64,000 nt of DNA, taken from assembly GCA_905221605.1 (NCBI GenBank), contig CAJNDS010002606.1, positions 144,001 to 208,000 of the forward strand, in the 5' to 3' direction. Position numbers and translations under genes: made by a program. Position 1 is the stretch's first letter, and each line of letters begins with the position of its first letter. The notes below the pieces were generated by a model. That model was not told where the DNA came from. It saw nothing but the letters and a program-made list of their open reading frames with translations, and searched no databases. Below are positions 1 through 11,400 of the stretch, piece by piece. Source of the DNA: Symbiodinium natans (lineage: Eukaryota > Sar > Dinophyceae > Suessiales > Symbiodiniaceae).

Positions 1-1690
1 GGAGAGGCCGCGCCGATGGACATGCTTGGCTCCGCTCCAGCACCGGCACCGGCCGCGTATCAGGAGAGCTTTGTCCAAGCGAGTGCTGTGCATCTGCCGT
101 ATCGGCAGCGGCAGAGGCTAATGTGTTGAGAATCTCTTCTCATGTACGCTGCCAGGATCCCTTTCAGGGCGTTCCTGTGAAGGCCCGCCGTGCATGCTAC
201 ATGCTTGTGAACCTGACTGCATGACTTGTGCTTGGTCACTGCTATCAGAGCGAGGGCATCTGTGGGGCTTTGCACGCCGTCACATGAGGATCCGGTGGGG
301 GCCACTCCGCTCATCCCAGAGATGAACGCACTGCGCGAGTGGGAGGACGATGCTTCGGCATTGTGCTATTTGAATGTATATTTGTTTGGTTTAAAATTGG
401 TTTTCTTGTTCTGTTGAATCTCAAAAGGAGAAGCACGAGAAGGAGCTGGAGGAGATGGCGCGTAAAGAGGAGCCCTGCTGATGAAGCTTGCTGCCCCAAC
501 CGCAACAGCGCCACTAGGATTGTCCGTCGCAGCACTGCTGTGCCATTTGAACTTGTTACGTCAAACAATTTTTGCTACATGTTGCCACACTGCTTCGCAC
601 GGAGCAACCTCATGTCGCTGACAGCGGTGGTGTGGCCAGGCGCAGGAGAAGGAGCAGCGACGTGGGAACGCCACGTCCGAGCTGCAGAAGTGGAACGAGG
701 AAGCATCTGAACGCGACAGCTGCTGCTGCTGCTGCTCCTGCTGCTGCTGCTGCTCCTGCTGCTCCTGCTGCTCCTGCTGCTCCTGCTGCTCCTGCTGCTC
801 CTGCTGCTCCTGCTGCTCCTGCTGCTCCTGCTGCTCCTGCTGCTCCTGCTGCCCCTGCTGCTCCTGCTGCTCCTGCTGCTCCTGCTGCTCCTGCTGCTCC
901 TGCTGCTCCTGCTGCTCCTGCTGCTCCTGCTGCCCCTGCTGCCTACGACATGCACAATTCGCTACGCTTTGCTGGCGAGTGGAATCTGGAAGCAAGTGCT
1001 ACGAGTGATCTAACTTTCTTGTGAAAGGAGAGGGTCGACACCAGGAAGAAGCGCATGGCAGCGAGCTAAGTGGGACTGTCGTTATTTCTCGTTCTTCGTC
1101 AAAATTTGGCGCAGCTTTTGCTTCATGGCAAAACGTTCAAAGACATGGGCGACTGACTCTGTCAAAGAAAGGCTTCGAATCGAGCTAACGAGGAAACCTC
1201 AGAGAAGGCAAGGGAGGAGGCTTGGACCCACCACCGTCGCACGGTGTGGCTAGAGCGCCCGACCCGCGTGCTTTCCGCAAGACCCCAAACTGCAGTCACT
1301 GCAGTCCTGGCAGGCACTCAAGCCGGGAGCTAACCCGTGGGAACGCCGCCAGACTGCAAGGCACTGCAAGGCACTGCAAGGCACTGCAAGGCACTGCAAG
1401 GCACTGCAAGGCACTGCAAGGCATTGCAAGGCACTGCAAGGCAGTGAGCACCGTTTGAGCCCTTTGAGCCGGCAGCTGCTGCGCTGGAGCTGAGGCGTAT
1501 GTGAGCTCATCGACACCAATGCAAAGGCTGCAGAGGCACTCGGCTTCGGATATGCGTGACGCCATTTGCCGACCATGCATCATCTCGGCAAGCAGTTTCA
1601 CATGTTGCCCTCAGCTGCTGCACTGCTTCCGCAGGACAGCCGCGACACCTCGCGGCTCAGGCCGCTCTGGGTTCGCCGTGGGAACATTGT
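1..1690 (+). CDS. CLC: Clathrin light chain (probable), multi-exon, 5' end at or beyond window edge
   Basis: Clathrin light chain binds the clathrin heavy-chain hub and regulates coat assembly on membranes. I read these exon-like blocks in order: 1-63 (MDMLGSAPAPAPAA, an Ala/Pro-rich N-terminus with ATG at 16, but the frame is open to base 1); about 325-352 (NALREWEDD); 428-475 (EKHEKELEEMARKEE); 640-711 (AQEKEQRR, then SELQKWNEEASERD); 1024-1066 (KERVDTRKKRMAAS); about 1127-1153 (GKTFKDMGD); 1188-1218 (EETSEKAREEA); 1495-1535 (VCELIDTNAKAAE); and 1636-1680 after a GCAG acceptor (DSRDTSRLRPLW). The order of short N-terminus, REW start of a charged coiled coil, E-x-V-x-x-L-D-x-N, and a terminal [KR]D-x-SR-[LM]-R motif matches the family. 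Exon limits are inferred. The final residues are not clear, and an internal microsatellite lies in an intron. Another charged coiled-coil protein is the alternative. Confidence 0.58.
717..945. repeat. 9-bp CTCCTGCTG microsatellite
   Basis: About 225 bp of CTG and CTCCTGCTG units, mostly a 9-bp period. All frames stay open, giving Ala/Pro runs on the + strand and Gln/Glu or Ser/Arg runs on the other. It falls between two coiled-coil exons of the probable clathrin light chain, so it is most simply an intronic repeat. Confidence 0.9.
1356..1446. repeat. 10-bp AAGGCACTGC tandem repeat
   Basis: About nine head-to-tail copies of AAGGCACTGC with single-base variants (ATTGC, AGTG at the end). It lies just upstream of the exon block that starts at 1495, inside the presumed intron. 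Confidence 0.92.
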
Positions 1691-1734
1691 TCGGTGAAGC
1701 TTGCAGTCGAGAGCTCCGGTATGAGTGTGTCTAG

Positions 1735-2674
1735 GAAACTGAGGAGCTTGTGGCTCGTTCAGGCTTGCATATTCAGAGTCGTTTCCCTGATTCAGACGAC
1801 ACAGAGCCCTGCTGCTGTACGTCCTTTAGACTAATGGGTGATGTCTCATCGGTGCTTCAAAAATTTCACACCCAAATTTCAATAAGCCAGGAGTCTTCTG
1901 ATTCAGCTGAAGAGCAGCCCAGTCTGCTCCTCGGGTCTTCGACAAGAATCATGGCTCTCAGACGCTTGCTTTAGCTTCCCGAGCACCAGAGATTCCGCTC
2001 GTGCAAGAAGTCCTGCCATAATGAGCGGTTTCCATGGCAGGTTTGCTGAAGCATAGCATAACTTCTGCTGCTCCTTTGCTGAAGCCGCTTGACAATCGCA
2101 GTTGCACAGCGGGGCATGTCTAACCCCAGATCTGGAGTGCGGCACAGGTGACGCCAGTTGCAGCTTGAACTCCGACCATGCAGTGAGGGGTGGGCCGTGC
2201 AGTACAGACGGCAAAGGGGCCCCTGGTGTAAAGAAGCAACGAGCACTCAATTTCCATGGACCCGAGAACAGCGATTCGGTTGCATGTGGGGCCCTGCCGG
2301 TGGATGCAAGCAACGTTCATGAGCTACTGAATGCACTGTGATCAAGCCAACAGCCAATGCAGGTTTTTGTGTGTTCTTCGGCGTTCTCTTGAATTGTGAG
2401 AAAATGCAGGGGACTGTACCCTCAGCTATGATTGACCTGACTCGCAACCAGCGAATCTCGAATCACCATCATCAGGGCATTTTGGGGCAAGCCGCTTTGC
2501 TGGAGTCCTCTATCTAGCAATGCGATGGAAGCAAGCTTGGTGTCTGAGCTTGCCCAAGCTTCTGCCTGCTGATGTACCAGTCTTGCTGCGAAGCGGACAA
2601 AAATGAGAAGGTTCTGGAGAGCACGCCAGCTTTGAGCTCGGCAAAAGTTAGGCAGAGATTTTGTGACTGCACAG
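1735..2674. other. Stretch with no recognised exon between the light-chain and IFT121 blocks
   Basis: About 0.9 kb. Short open frames exist but none resembles clathrin light chain or the WD40 repeats that normally precede the IFT121 segment at 2675. This is where a 5' UTR, promoter or missing IFT121 exons would have to lie. Confidence 0.5.
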
Positions 2675-5629
2675 TTCTCCACGACTCCACGGTGCTCCTC
2701 AGGACAATGGGCCTGGCAAACAGCTGGACTTTGAGCGCAAAGATGTTCGTTTCCCAGTCGTTCTCAGCGGTTCCCAGGTTTCATGAATGATAAGGGGCAA
2801 TACGTGATGAATCCCTCAGTGAAGTTCGTCAAAGCTCATCTGAAGATCTCACCAGGTCTGGAACATGAGATGGGCAACCGACAATCCGGACCTCTTCGCC
2901 ATAATGGAGAAGACGCGGATGTACATAGCGCGGGCCTCGGAAAGGCCTCGGAAGGTCTGAACATGCGTTGTGCCCTGCGGCCCTAAACCCTAAACCCTAA
3001 ACCCTGGTGCTGAGCAGTTGCTTTTCAAAGGTCCGGGGCCTTCAGCCCGAGGACGCGCTCCTTGATGCTACTTGCAATGGTTTCTTGTAAAGATTCGGAT
3101 GTACGGGAGGGACCTGAGGCCTGTGACTTCCGAAATCCACAGCGCAGATGCCTTGAGGAGCCCGTGCTCTCCAACGCGTACATATGCGCCTTCAAGGATC
3201 TCCAAATCCAAAGCGTGCTCATTGACGAGGTTCCTCTTGACCCCTGCTTTTCGACTCTCTACTCCAGACTGCGGCAATGGCACGTCTGATGTTGTGCACG
3301 TGCAGGTCATACAGAATCCAGAGAATCCCCGGAAGGAGGTCCCTGCTGTGTTGCAGAGCACGTACAGAGGAAATACAGTTCCCATTGATGCTGCATCTGA
3401 AACCATCCAAGCTCTACATTGCGAGTCTTCTTCCGCTAGGGAGTGCATGATGCAGTAGCAGGGCACATTGTGGCCATGGCAGGTGCTCTTGGACTTTGAG
3501 ACAAAAAGTCTCAGAGATACGCGTGACATCCTCACGAAGGCCACTTCTTGGAATGTGTCTGCAACGATGTCGAAGCAGCATGCCGCCTCTTACTAAGCAG
3601 ATGCTGGGTTGCATGCTAGTAAATGTTTTAAGCAGCCACCACGCAGCCACGCGCCCACCGAGCACCAATCCCGAAGCCTCCTGCACCCAGCAAGCACATG
3701 GCTGAGGCAAATTTGAATGAGACCATGCAACAGGAGAACCCCCTAAACCCTAAACCCTAAACCCTAAACCCTAAACCCTGAACCCTGAACCCTAAACCCT
3801 AAACCCTAAACCCCAAACCCTGTTTAGAGTCGTTGAGATGGGTTCAGCCTTGCTAGGGGTATTCTGCCTTGCCCGCTCCGGCCCGGTTCCAGGTGTCCAA
3901 CCTGAAGGATGCCTTCAACTATGCCGGGAGCCTCGGGTCAGCTCGGCCCCGGCACCCTTCTAGTGCCTAGTTCGGCCGAAGAGATACTCGGAGATGCTCG
4001 GAGATACTAGAAGATGCTAAGAGATACTGAGAGGTAGTTTGAGATACTAAGAGATACCCAGAGATACTAAGAGATGAGAGAGCTTCTCCGAAGAGCCCTG
4101 CCCACCCTCCCAGGTTGACGCGAACCCACACCCGAGGCTCTGGAGGCAGCAGCTGGATGCAGGGTTTAGGGTTTAGGGCTTATGCAGAGTTTAAGGGTTG
4201 AAGGGTTTAAGGGTTAAAAAGGGATGTTTTGTGGGACGCTTGGGGCTGCTCTAGAACTAAGGACCTCCAAAAAGGGGTTTCAACACAAAGAAACTTCCTG
4301 TTTATGGCCCTCAGCGCGCCCGTGGCTTGCTTAGAGCAGATTTGGGGGCAGTTAGACTGCTAGGGATTTGAGGATATTTGAGATCATCCGAACCAGCGAT
4401 TGCTTTCGGTGGGATGGCCTATCTGCTGAGCGTGAACTGAGTCAGCTGGTTCAAGGGAGGAAGAGAAGCTGGGGGGGCTGCTGAGCTGTGGCCGTGATTT
4501 CTGGCTCGGAGGACGTGGGCTGTGCAACCAAAGGTACCTGAACATACCTGCTTTCGGTCTGCATGTGATTTGCCGACGAGGTCGCCAATTCGAGGTCTGA
4601 TATTGTAGAGCCGCTAATCGGCCGATTGCAGGAATGTCCTCGCCCATGGAGGATGTGGTCGAAGGAGCCGAGGAACAGCAAATCACGGCCCCGCAGCTCA
4701 AGCATGTAGAGCCATCCACCGGGACAGTGACATGTTCAGGCATAGACTCTGGAAGTCAGAATCGCCAAATCTGAGCCCTTCTGCAGCGAGGTGCGTGTGC
4801 AGACCAGCCACGACAACCCCATCATCGCTCCCATAGGAGAAGCCTCTAGCGGCGGCAACATCATCGAGGTCAGAGTGCCTGCGAAGTGTCCGGCTTCAAG
4901 GCCGCATATTGTTGTGTTTACATTTTCTTTCTTTCGGCTCATGTGGCTTTGACTGTCTTGCGCACGAGGTTTTTCACGTGTCCTTGGAGGTGAGCAAGGC
5001 GGGTGGCATGGTGTCACAGACGTTCGCTCGCTTTGCTTTCCTCGCCTCACTCTCAATTTCCCACTGGGAGGCACTGCGACTTTCCGACTTGCCAGAACTC
5101 ACCTTTCAAGGGGTTAAGTTGCAGCTTGGCACTGCACTGAGGGGCAGGGCTCTTTGCATCTAGACGCCCAGACAGAAGGGACTCGGAGCCTCAGAGCTGT
5201 GATGTCAGAATTTTCACCCGTTTCCAAGTAATCTCTCAGCGTGTTTATGGCTGTTTCCTCACTTCCTTCGCTCTTTCACTCGATTTCTCTCTTTATCCAA
5301 AGCCGGTGCACCAAACCCACACCCGAAGCCCCCACTGTGTCCCCCCACTCCCGCTCGTCTCCTGTCTCTTCTTTCCGTCCTTGCCCTCTCTATTGCCGGC
5401 CCCTCTCGCTACAGCAACTCTCACTCTGACTCTTTCTCACTGTCCCGCTCCCGCTCTCTGACTCCAAAGGAATTAGTAGGATTGTTAATAATTAACCCAG
5501 CTGTGCAACCCAACAGCCATCAAGACAAAGATGATTCAGTTCCGTTCCGTTCCGGCCTCGGGGTGATACTTGGCCCCCGCCTCTAGAGATAGAAACCCAA
5601 CCGTTCGGCTGTTGGAGTTTTTGGCTCTT

Positions 5630-5667
<38 letters not shown>

Positions 5668-5687
5668 GCTGTCTCTCTCTCTTTCTC

Positions 5688-5721
<34 letters not shown>

Positions 5722-8432
5722 ACTCTCTCCTTCTCAGACTTTCTCTCATGCTCACACACTTCTTCTGGTTCACGCTCGCGTTACCTCGCGCGGATGCGCA
5801 TGCACTCAGACACTGCTTCACGACGTCTCGCACACTTCAGTCGTGCTCGTGCCCTCGCACACTCCCTCCCTCCCCTCATTCTTCCTTACCCGTTGCTTGT
5901 GTCCTACTGTGCATCTTTGCAGGCTCTTCCATGGTTATACTGCAACCCTTCTCTCATAAGAGCTGCCTATTGACGTGGCCATACAGAGTCAGCATTCTGA
6001 ATGTTAAATGCAAGGGAAGCCGATGCGACCATCGACGAGCCTCACAGCTGCACATGGATCGCTGGAGGACAGTGAGAAGCAATATGGACGGTGCACTTGC
6101 TGTGCAAGGGGGTCGCCACATGATAAGGCTAAGGTGTGATGAGCAGCATGAACTAACCAGGCAGTGTACCATAGATTAGAGTCGGGAGTAGCGAGGGCGA
6201 GACGGAAGGGACGCTTGTGCGCGTCCTTGTGACAAGATGCAGCAACCATCAGCAACTCAGCTTTCGGGGAGCACCGCATGATCTTCAACAGTAGGGGAAC
6301 ACTGGAACATCATGGCACATCGATCCGAGGCTCGGCATCACTGATGGCTCGCTTGTGACCACCAGAGTCAACCACAAGCCGCATAATCCGGTCGGGATCA
6401 TTGCGCCTGGACCTGCTGCTCATACGCGCTTGGATGCGGTTCGTGGATGTCGTATGATATCGTAGGATATGAAGCAGGGTTTATATTTCTGTTTTTGGTG
6501 AGTGTATATAAGGTTCCCTTTTAATTTTGGTGAGTGTATATATTTGGTGTCCTTTTGGGGGTACAAGAAAAACAAACCCTACTTCATATCCAGACGCGTT
6601 AAGCACACTCTGTGGGGCAAGTCTCTACATTGGCATGGCACTTTTAGAGTCCCCATGTTGCGAGTGCTTCATTGTGCCTTTGCGCAGAGGTTATGTAGAT
6701 GCAATTCGCAGGTTGCGCCCACCTGAAGTCACTCGAGTCCAAAGCACAGATGCTGTGCCCTCCTAGGCCATGGCCGAGGGAGCTGAGTCAGCTGCCATGA
6801 GCTGTGTCGACTCGCTGCCTGGCCGCACGCCCGAGCTCAAGATTTACTGGTCGTGGTGGGGGTTGTGGCGGTTGTGGTGTCATTTTCGTATGTAAGGGAA
6901 GTCTCCCATCTGATGCTTGAGACATAGCGAGTAGTTCTTGTGCTACCCAGGCTTGCGCTGGATGCGGACGCTCCAGCAGCTTGGTGGCAGAGCAGCTATT
7001 GGCCACGAGGGACTGGTAACCAGTGAGTAGGCGAACACGAAGACCAGGAAGATGTCAGAATGGCAAGCACGTTGGCGCACCACCTGGCACTCGCCGTTCG
7101 CAGTCTAAGCTCGCTTTACCCGCTTATGACTCGAGCCCCCCCCAAAACCTCAAGCCGTCGCACACTTGGCCCGCTTCTGCAATCACTTCTGACACGCTGA
7201 GTTGGTAACAACTCAGCCTCAAGTTGTCAAGGTCGGCAGTCCTACCAGTGGCTCGAGCATCTTGGCTGTGTGACGAAGCGATGCAGGAGCGCCATAGAGG
7301 CCCAAAGCAGTGTTTCTGTGACGGTCAGGTGACTTCCGTGTGACAACCGCACTGAGGGAGTTGATCAAGCAGCTGGCTGCCTGTCAAAAACCCATGCTTT
7401 GACTGCCTTTGACATAACGCTGTAAGCATGCAATATGACTCAATACGATGCTGAGGTTTCAGCCAAAACAGCTCCAGATCAGGCGCATGCTGATGAGAAG
7501 TTCTGCGGTTTACAGGAAAGGACAAGCGAACATTGGTCCCCAGCTGCTCAGGAAGATAGTGTCAGATGCTGGTTCCCCTTCTTCAGCTTCTACTGTCAGG
7601 TGAATGGTTTGGTGCAAATTTCTGAAGACGTGGAGCGCCTGGAGCGAGACGTGTCTTGCCTCATGTTTGTCATGAAGATTCCCAGTATCGTCGCGTCGTG
7701 TAGAATGGCAGACTGCGGCACGGCTTGACGCGTGAAGGCCCTTTGTGTCCTCCCGTGGTGCTGTTGAATTGAAATTTGAAAGAAAGCAAGACTGTAACCG
7801 TCACTTGTTGGACGGCACCGGCTGTGGGCTTTGCATCTCTCATGCCACAAGCAGGCACAGGAGCACAGGCAGCAGATGGCGCTGGTTCAGTCTACTATCC
7901 GCGAGCAGTCGAGGCCAGAGCATCTACAGGTTGAGGAAGGGTATGGGACTTCTTCGGGATCAACATCAGCGAGCCTTTATAGTCGTGAGGGCTTTGGTTA
8001 CGAGGAGAGGAGAGCTGCTGTGGTAGAAGCGTGAAAGCTCACCGATTGTGGTGTCTACTTTATCATCGTGATGGCAAACACTGTGATCCGTTCCGGAATC
8101 CAGCGCCCATCAGTGCCTTAGTATTTGTTTTTCTTTCTCTCTCTCTCTCTCGCTCGTTCTCTCTCGTTCTCTCGTTCTCTCGTTCTCTCGTTCTCTCGTT
8201 CTCTCGTTCTCTCGTTCTCTCGTTCTCTCGTTCTCTCGTTCTCTCGTTCTCTCGTTGTCCCGTTGTCTGGTTCTCGTTCCTCTCGTTCCTCTCGTTCCTC
8301 TCGTTCCTCTCGTTCCTCTCGTTCCTCTCGTTCCTCTCGTTCCTCTCGTTCCTCTCGTTCCTCTCGTTCCTCTCGTTCCTCTCGTTCCTCTCGTTCCTCT
8401 CGTTCCTCTCGCTCTCTCGCTCTCTCGCTCGC

Positions 8433-8477
<45 letters not shown>

Positions 8478-11400
8478 CTCTCTCTCTCTCTCTCGCTCTC
8501 TCCCTCTCTCTCTCTCTCGTTGTCTTTCCTACACATCCTTTTCTCCAGGCTTCAGGCTCAGCTCGTGCGCCAAGCAGGAATGTCAGACGGTGCCGTGGCT
8601 TGAAATGAATGTGAAAGGGGAAGGCGCTGCCGACACAGTCATTGTACTCGACACTGAAGTGCAGTAAGAAGGCAGTGGTGAGGTCCGATGTCGTTTCTTG
8701 TATGATTGCAGGCTGCACTTCATTATAAGTTATAAGTATATAGTCACCCCCCCCAAAAGCCTATTCTAATTATTAAGGCCTCGAGAACATGATGTCGTGT
8801 TATGGTCGAAGGCAGCTAGTGCAAAGAGTTGTGGTCCTGGGGGGGATTCGTCAGCAAAAAGCATTGGCAGGCGATGCTGACATGTGGCCAGCCCATCAGG
8901 CCATGGGCCGCGGCTACCCAGGCGCCATGGGATTTTATATGTCATAAAAACAAGCCACGGCCGTTCCGCAAAATGGACGAAGAGACACCGAAAGGCAGTG
9001 CGAGACCCATCTGAACCCGAAACAACCCCAAGCCCTGCATCATCCTACATCGATTGGTTGTTTCTAGTTCCCTAGCCTATGCCCAAGACCTTTTTTCAGG
9101 GCTTGGGCCCGCGGACGAACTCCAGCAGGCCGGCAGAGTCAAGGGGTAGGCTGCCTTCAAGGCCTTGGTGTGGCTCAGGGAGTGCACAGGAACAAGTTTC
9201 AAAACCCACGTGTAGCCATGATCAATCAGGTTGAGGGAGTAGGGGGGCACGTAGGAGTGAGGGCTTCTGAGAGCACGTCTTACTGCATCTGCACCCGCAG
9301 ACCCTCCGAGCAGCCTACATCTTGCAAGCTATGCGGGCGCAGCAGGCCGCTGCACATGCCATTGTGTCGGGTATTTCTCGGGTCTCCAGGCGGGGTTTGA
9401 ACCCCCCCGCTTTGTGACCTAGCTTGTGAAGAGAGTTTTTCTTTCCTGACGTACCGTAGGGCCAGCTACTGAGAATGACATGTAGTCCATCGTGGTCCTG
9501 CCCATGAGCCGGCACAGGCACAGCAGGAGGAGGAGGAGGAACAAAGCAGGTCTTTCCTGATGAAGAAGGGAGACATCTGGTCTTGAAAATGCATTACCGT
9601 CCTCTTTTCCGTTGGGACTTTCAAGACGCCAACGCTTCAATCTGCCTCGGCTGCTCAGGATGTGGAACTGTCTGAAGCGCATCGACAAGCACAGCTGCCA
9701 GGAAAAGTGGCAGGCTCCGTGACAGGATCAGGCGGCACATCGCGAGGGATGACAGTTGTGGATGGACCTCGCACAATACATCCTGATGTGCCCCTACAAT
9801 GTCACGTGAGATCATCTGATGGAATGATCTAGTCGCCACCCTACACGCCATTGAACGAATGCTTGTCAAGGTCAGAACAAGATGCTTGTCCCCTTGTTCC
9901 AAACGCACACGGCTGAACAAAGTCTGAACTCTGAAAAGCTTGACGGCTTGGCCGGGACTTCGTTCGACTTTAGTTGGGTCTACCGGGTCCCAAATGTCAA
10001 TAGCAAAAAATCGGCAGGCACCCACCGGAATTCCGATTGCTGCATTGCAGGTGTCCTCTCCTCAGGGCACATGACCAAGGAGGACCGAGGGACTTGGCAT
10101 TCCGATGTGATCTGTCGCCGACTTCCAGGAATTTGTTTCGTCAGACACAGAGGCTTTGACAAGTTTCGTAAAGGGATCGCGGAAGCACGCCAGGAGATGG
10201 ACCGCGCCAGGAGGGCCCACGCCGAGCAGATGCAAAGCGAGCAGGGAAAGAAGCAGCGCCACCCGGCTGGCAGCGCTTTTGCTTTTGCGTTGCCCCATGT
10301 GCCCGGAAACCATGCAATTGTTTGTCAATGCTTTTGAGTTCTTGTAGATTCTGCAGATGTTGTGAAATGTTAAATGAACATGCTGTGAACATGTTCTGAG
10401 CGTCGCGATGGGGCTCCTTTCTCTGCTAAGGAGAGCAACAGGAAGCCGAGCAGAAGTCTCGAAGTAGGGAGGCAATGTTCAACAGCCCGTTTGCAGGCAC
10501 GTTGCCCAGCAGTAGAGTAGAGCGTGGGCTTGTAGCTACATGTCATGTCATGTGCTGAGGTTCTTGCCACAGCCCATGTAAGTTGCTTGTTCAGCTGTAG
10601 GCGCCTCCAAGATGCTGGGAAAGCACTAGGCCGAGAAGTCCTGTGCACGAGGCCGAAGGGTGCTTTATGGTGCTTTGGTGCTGGGCGGACGAGCGGAGTA
10701 GAGAATAAGGTCTTCAGTTCATTTTGAGGATTGGGCTTAAGACTCCGCTGGATCAGACATTCCCATGGTTGTGCTCGGGATGCTATTTGGCGCGCGAAGG
10801 GGAGAGCCAGGTTTGTCCATACGACTAAGTGTCATTTGGCCTGCCGGTAGCATCAGCAACAAGTGGTGAGTGAGACCCCCCCCCGCCCCCCAGCACTTAC
10901 TACCCAAAAACCTGTTTCTGACCTGTGGGCTGCTACCCAGAAGCCTGCTTAGAACCCTGGGCAGTGAGTGCTGACTGCCAGGTCTTTGGTGGAGGCTCTT
11001 CTGAGGCTACGTGGATGCAAGCTTCTCCTCTTCCTGGCCCCCCCTCCCCCATCCTGCGCAGGCTGGTGGGGGCTTCTGTGAGTCTCTGGTTCCTGCGCGG
11101 AGGGCTGAGGAAGCCCTCGCGTGCATGCAATTAACGCTGGAGTCTAGAGGTTGTTTCGCGATGATGCAGAGGCATCAATTCTTACGATTCTGGCTGTAAG
11201 GTAGGGGTGTTTCTGCGCAGTCTTACCGGTACTCACTGTCTGTGGGCTTGTGCCTGTTCCAAATTGTGATGGCGCAAATTTCAATCAGTTTAAATCCGGC
11301 CAGGCATGACCAATGCGGCCGTTATGTCCCAGAACTGCAACACCCAAAAAGGGGTAGCGTAGGTGTTTGATGGCCTTGTTTAGGAAAAGAGAACCTTCAT

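Noticed and set aside
561-1024. ORFs with Gln/Glu, Ser/Arg or Ala/Pro runs
   Set aside because: Generated by the 9-bp CTCCTGCTG repeat on both strands and lie between coiled-coil exons of another gene.
2981-3006. A chromosome end at a telomere repeat
   Set aside because: Coding exons of the same gene lie on both sides. The arrays are interstitial.
8031-8718. Long ORFs of 117-202 codons on both strands
   Set aside because: They are translations of the CT/CTCG microsatellite (Ser/Leu/Phe or Arg/Glu runs) and have no independent support.
9368-9410. GGGTTTGAACCCCCCC as a tRNA T arm
   Set aside because: The rest of a cloverleaf is not present on either strand.
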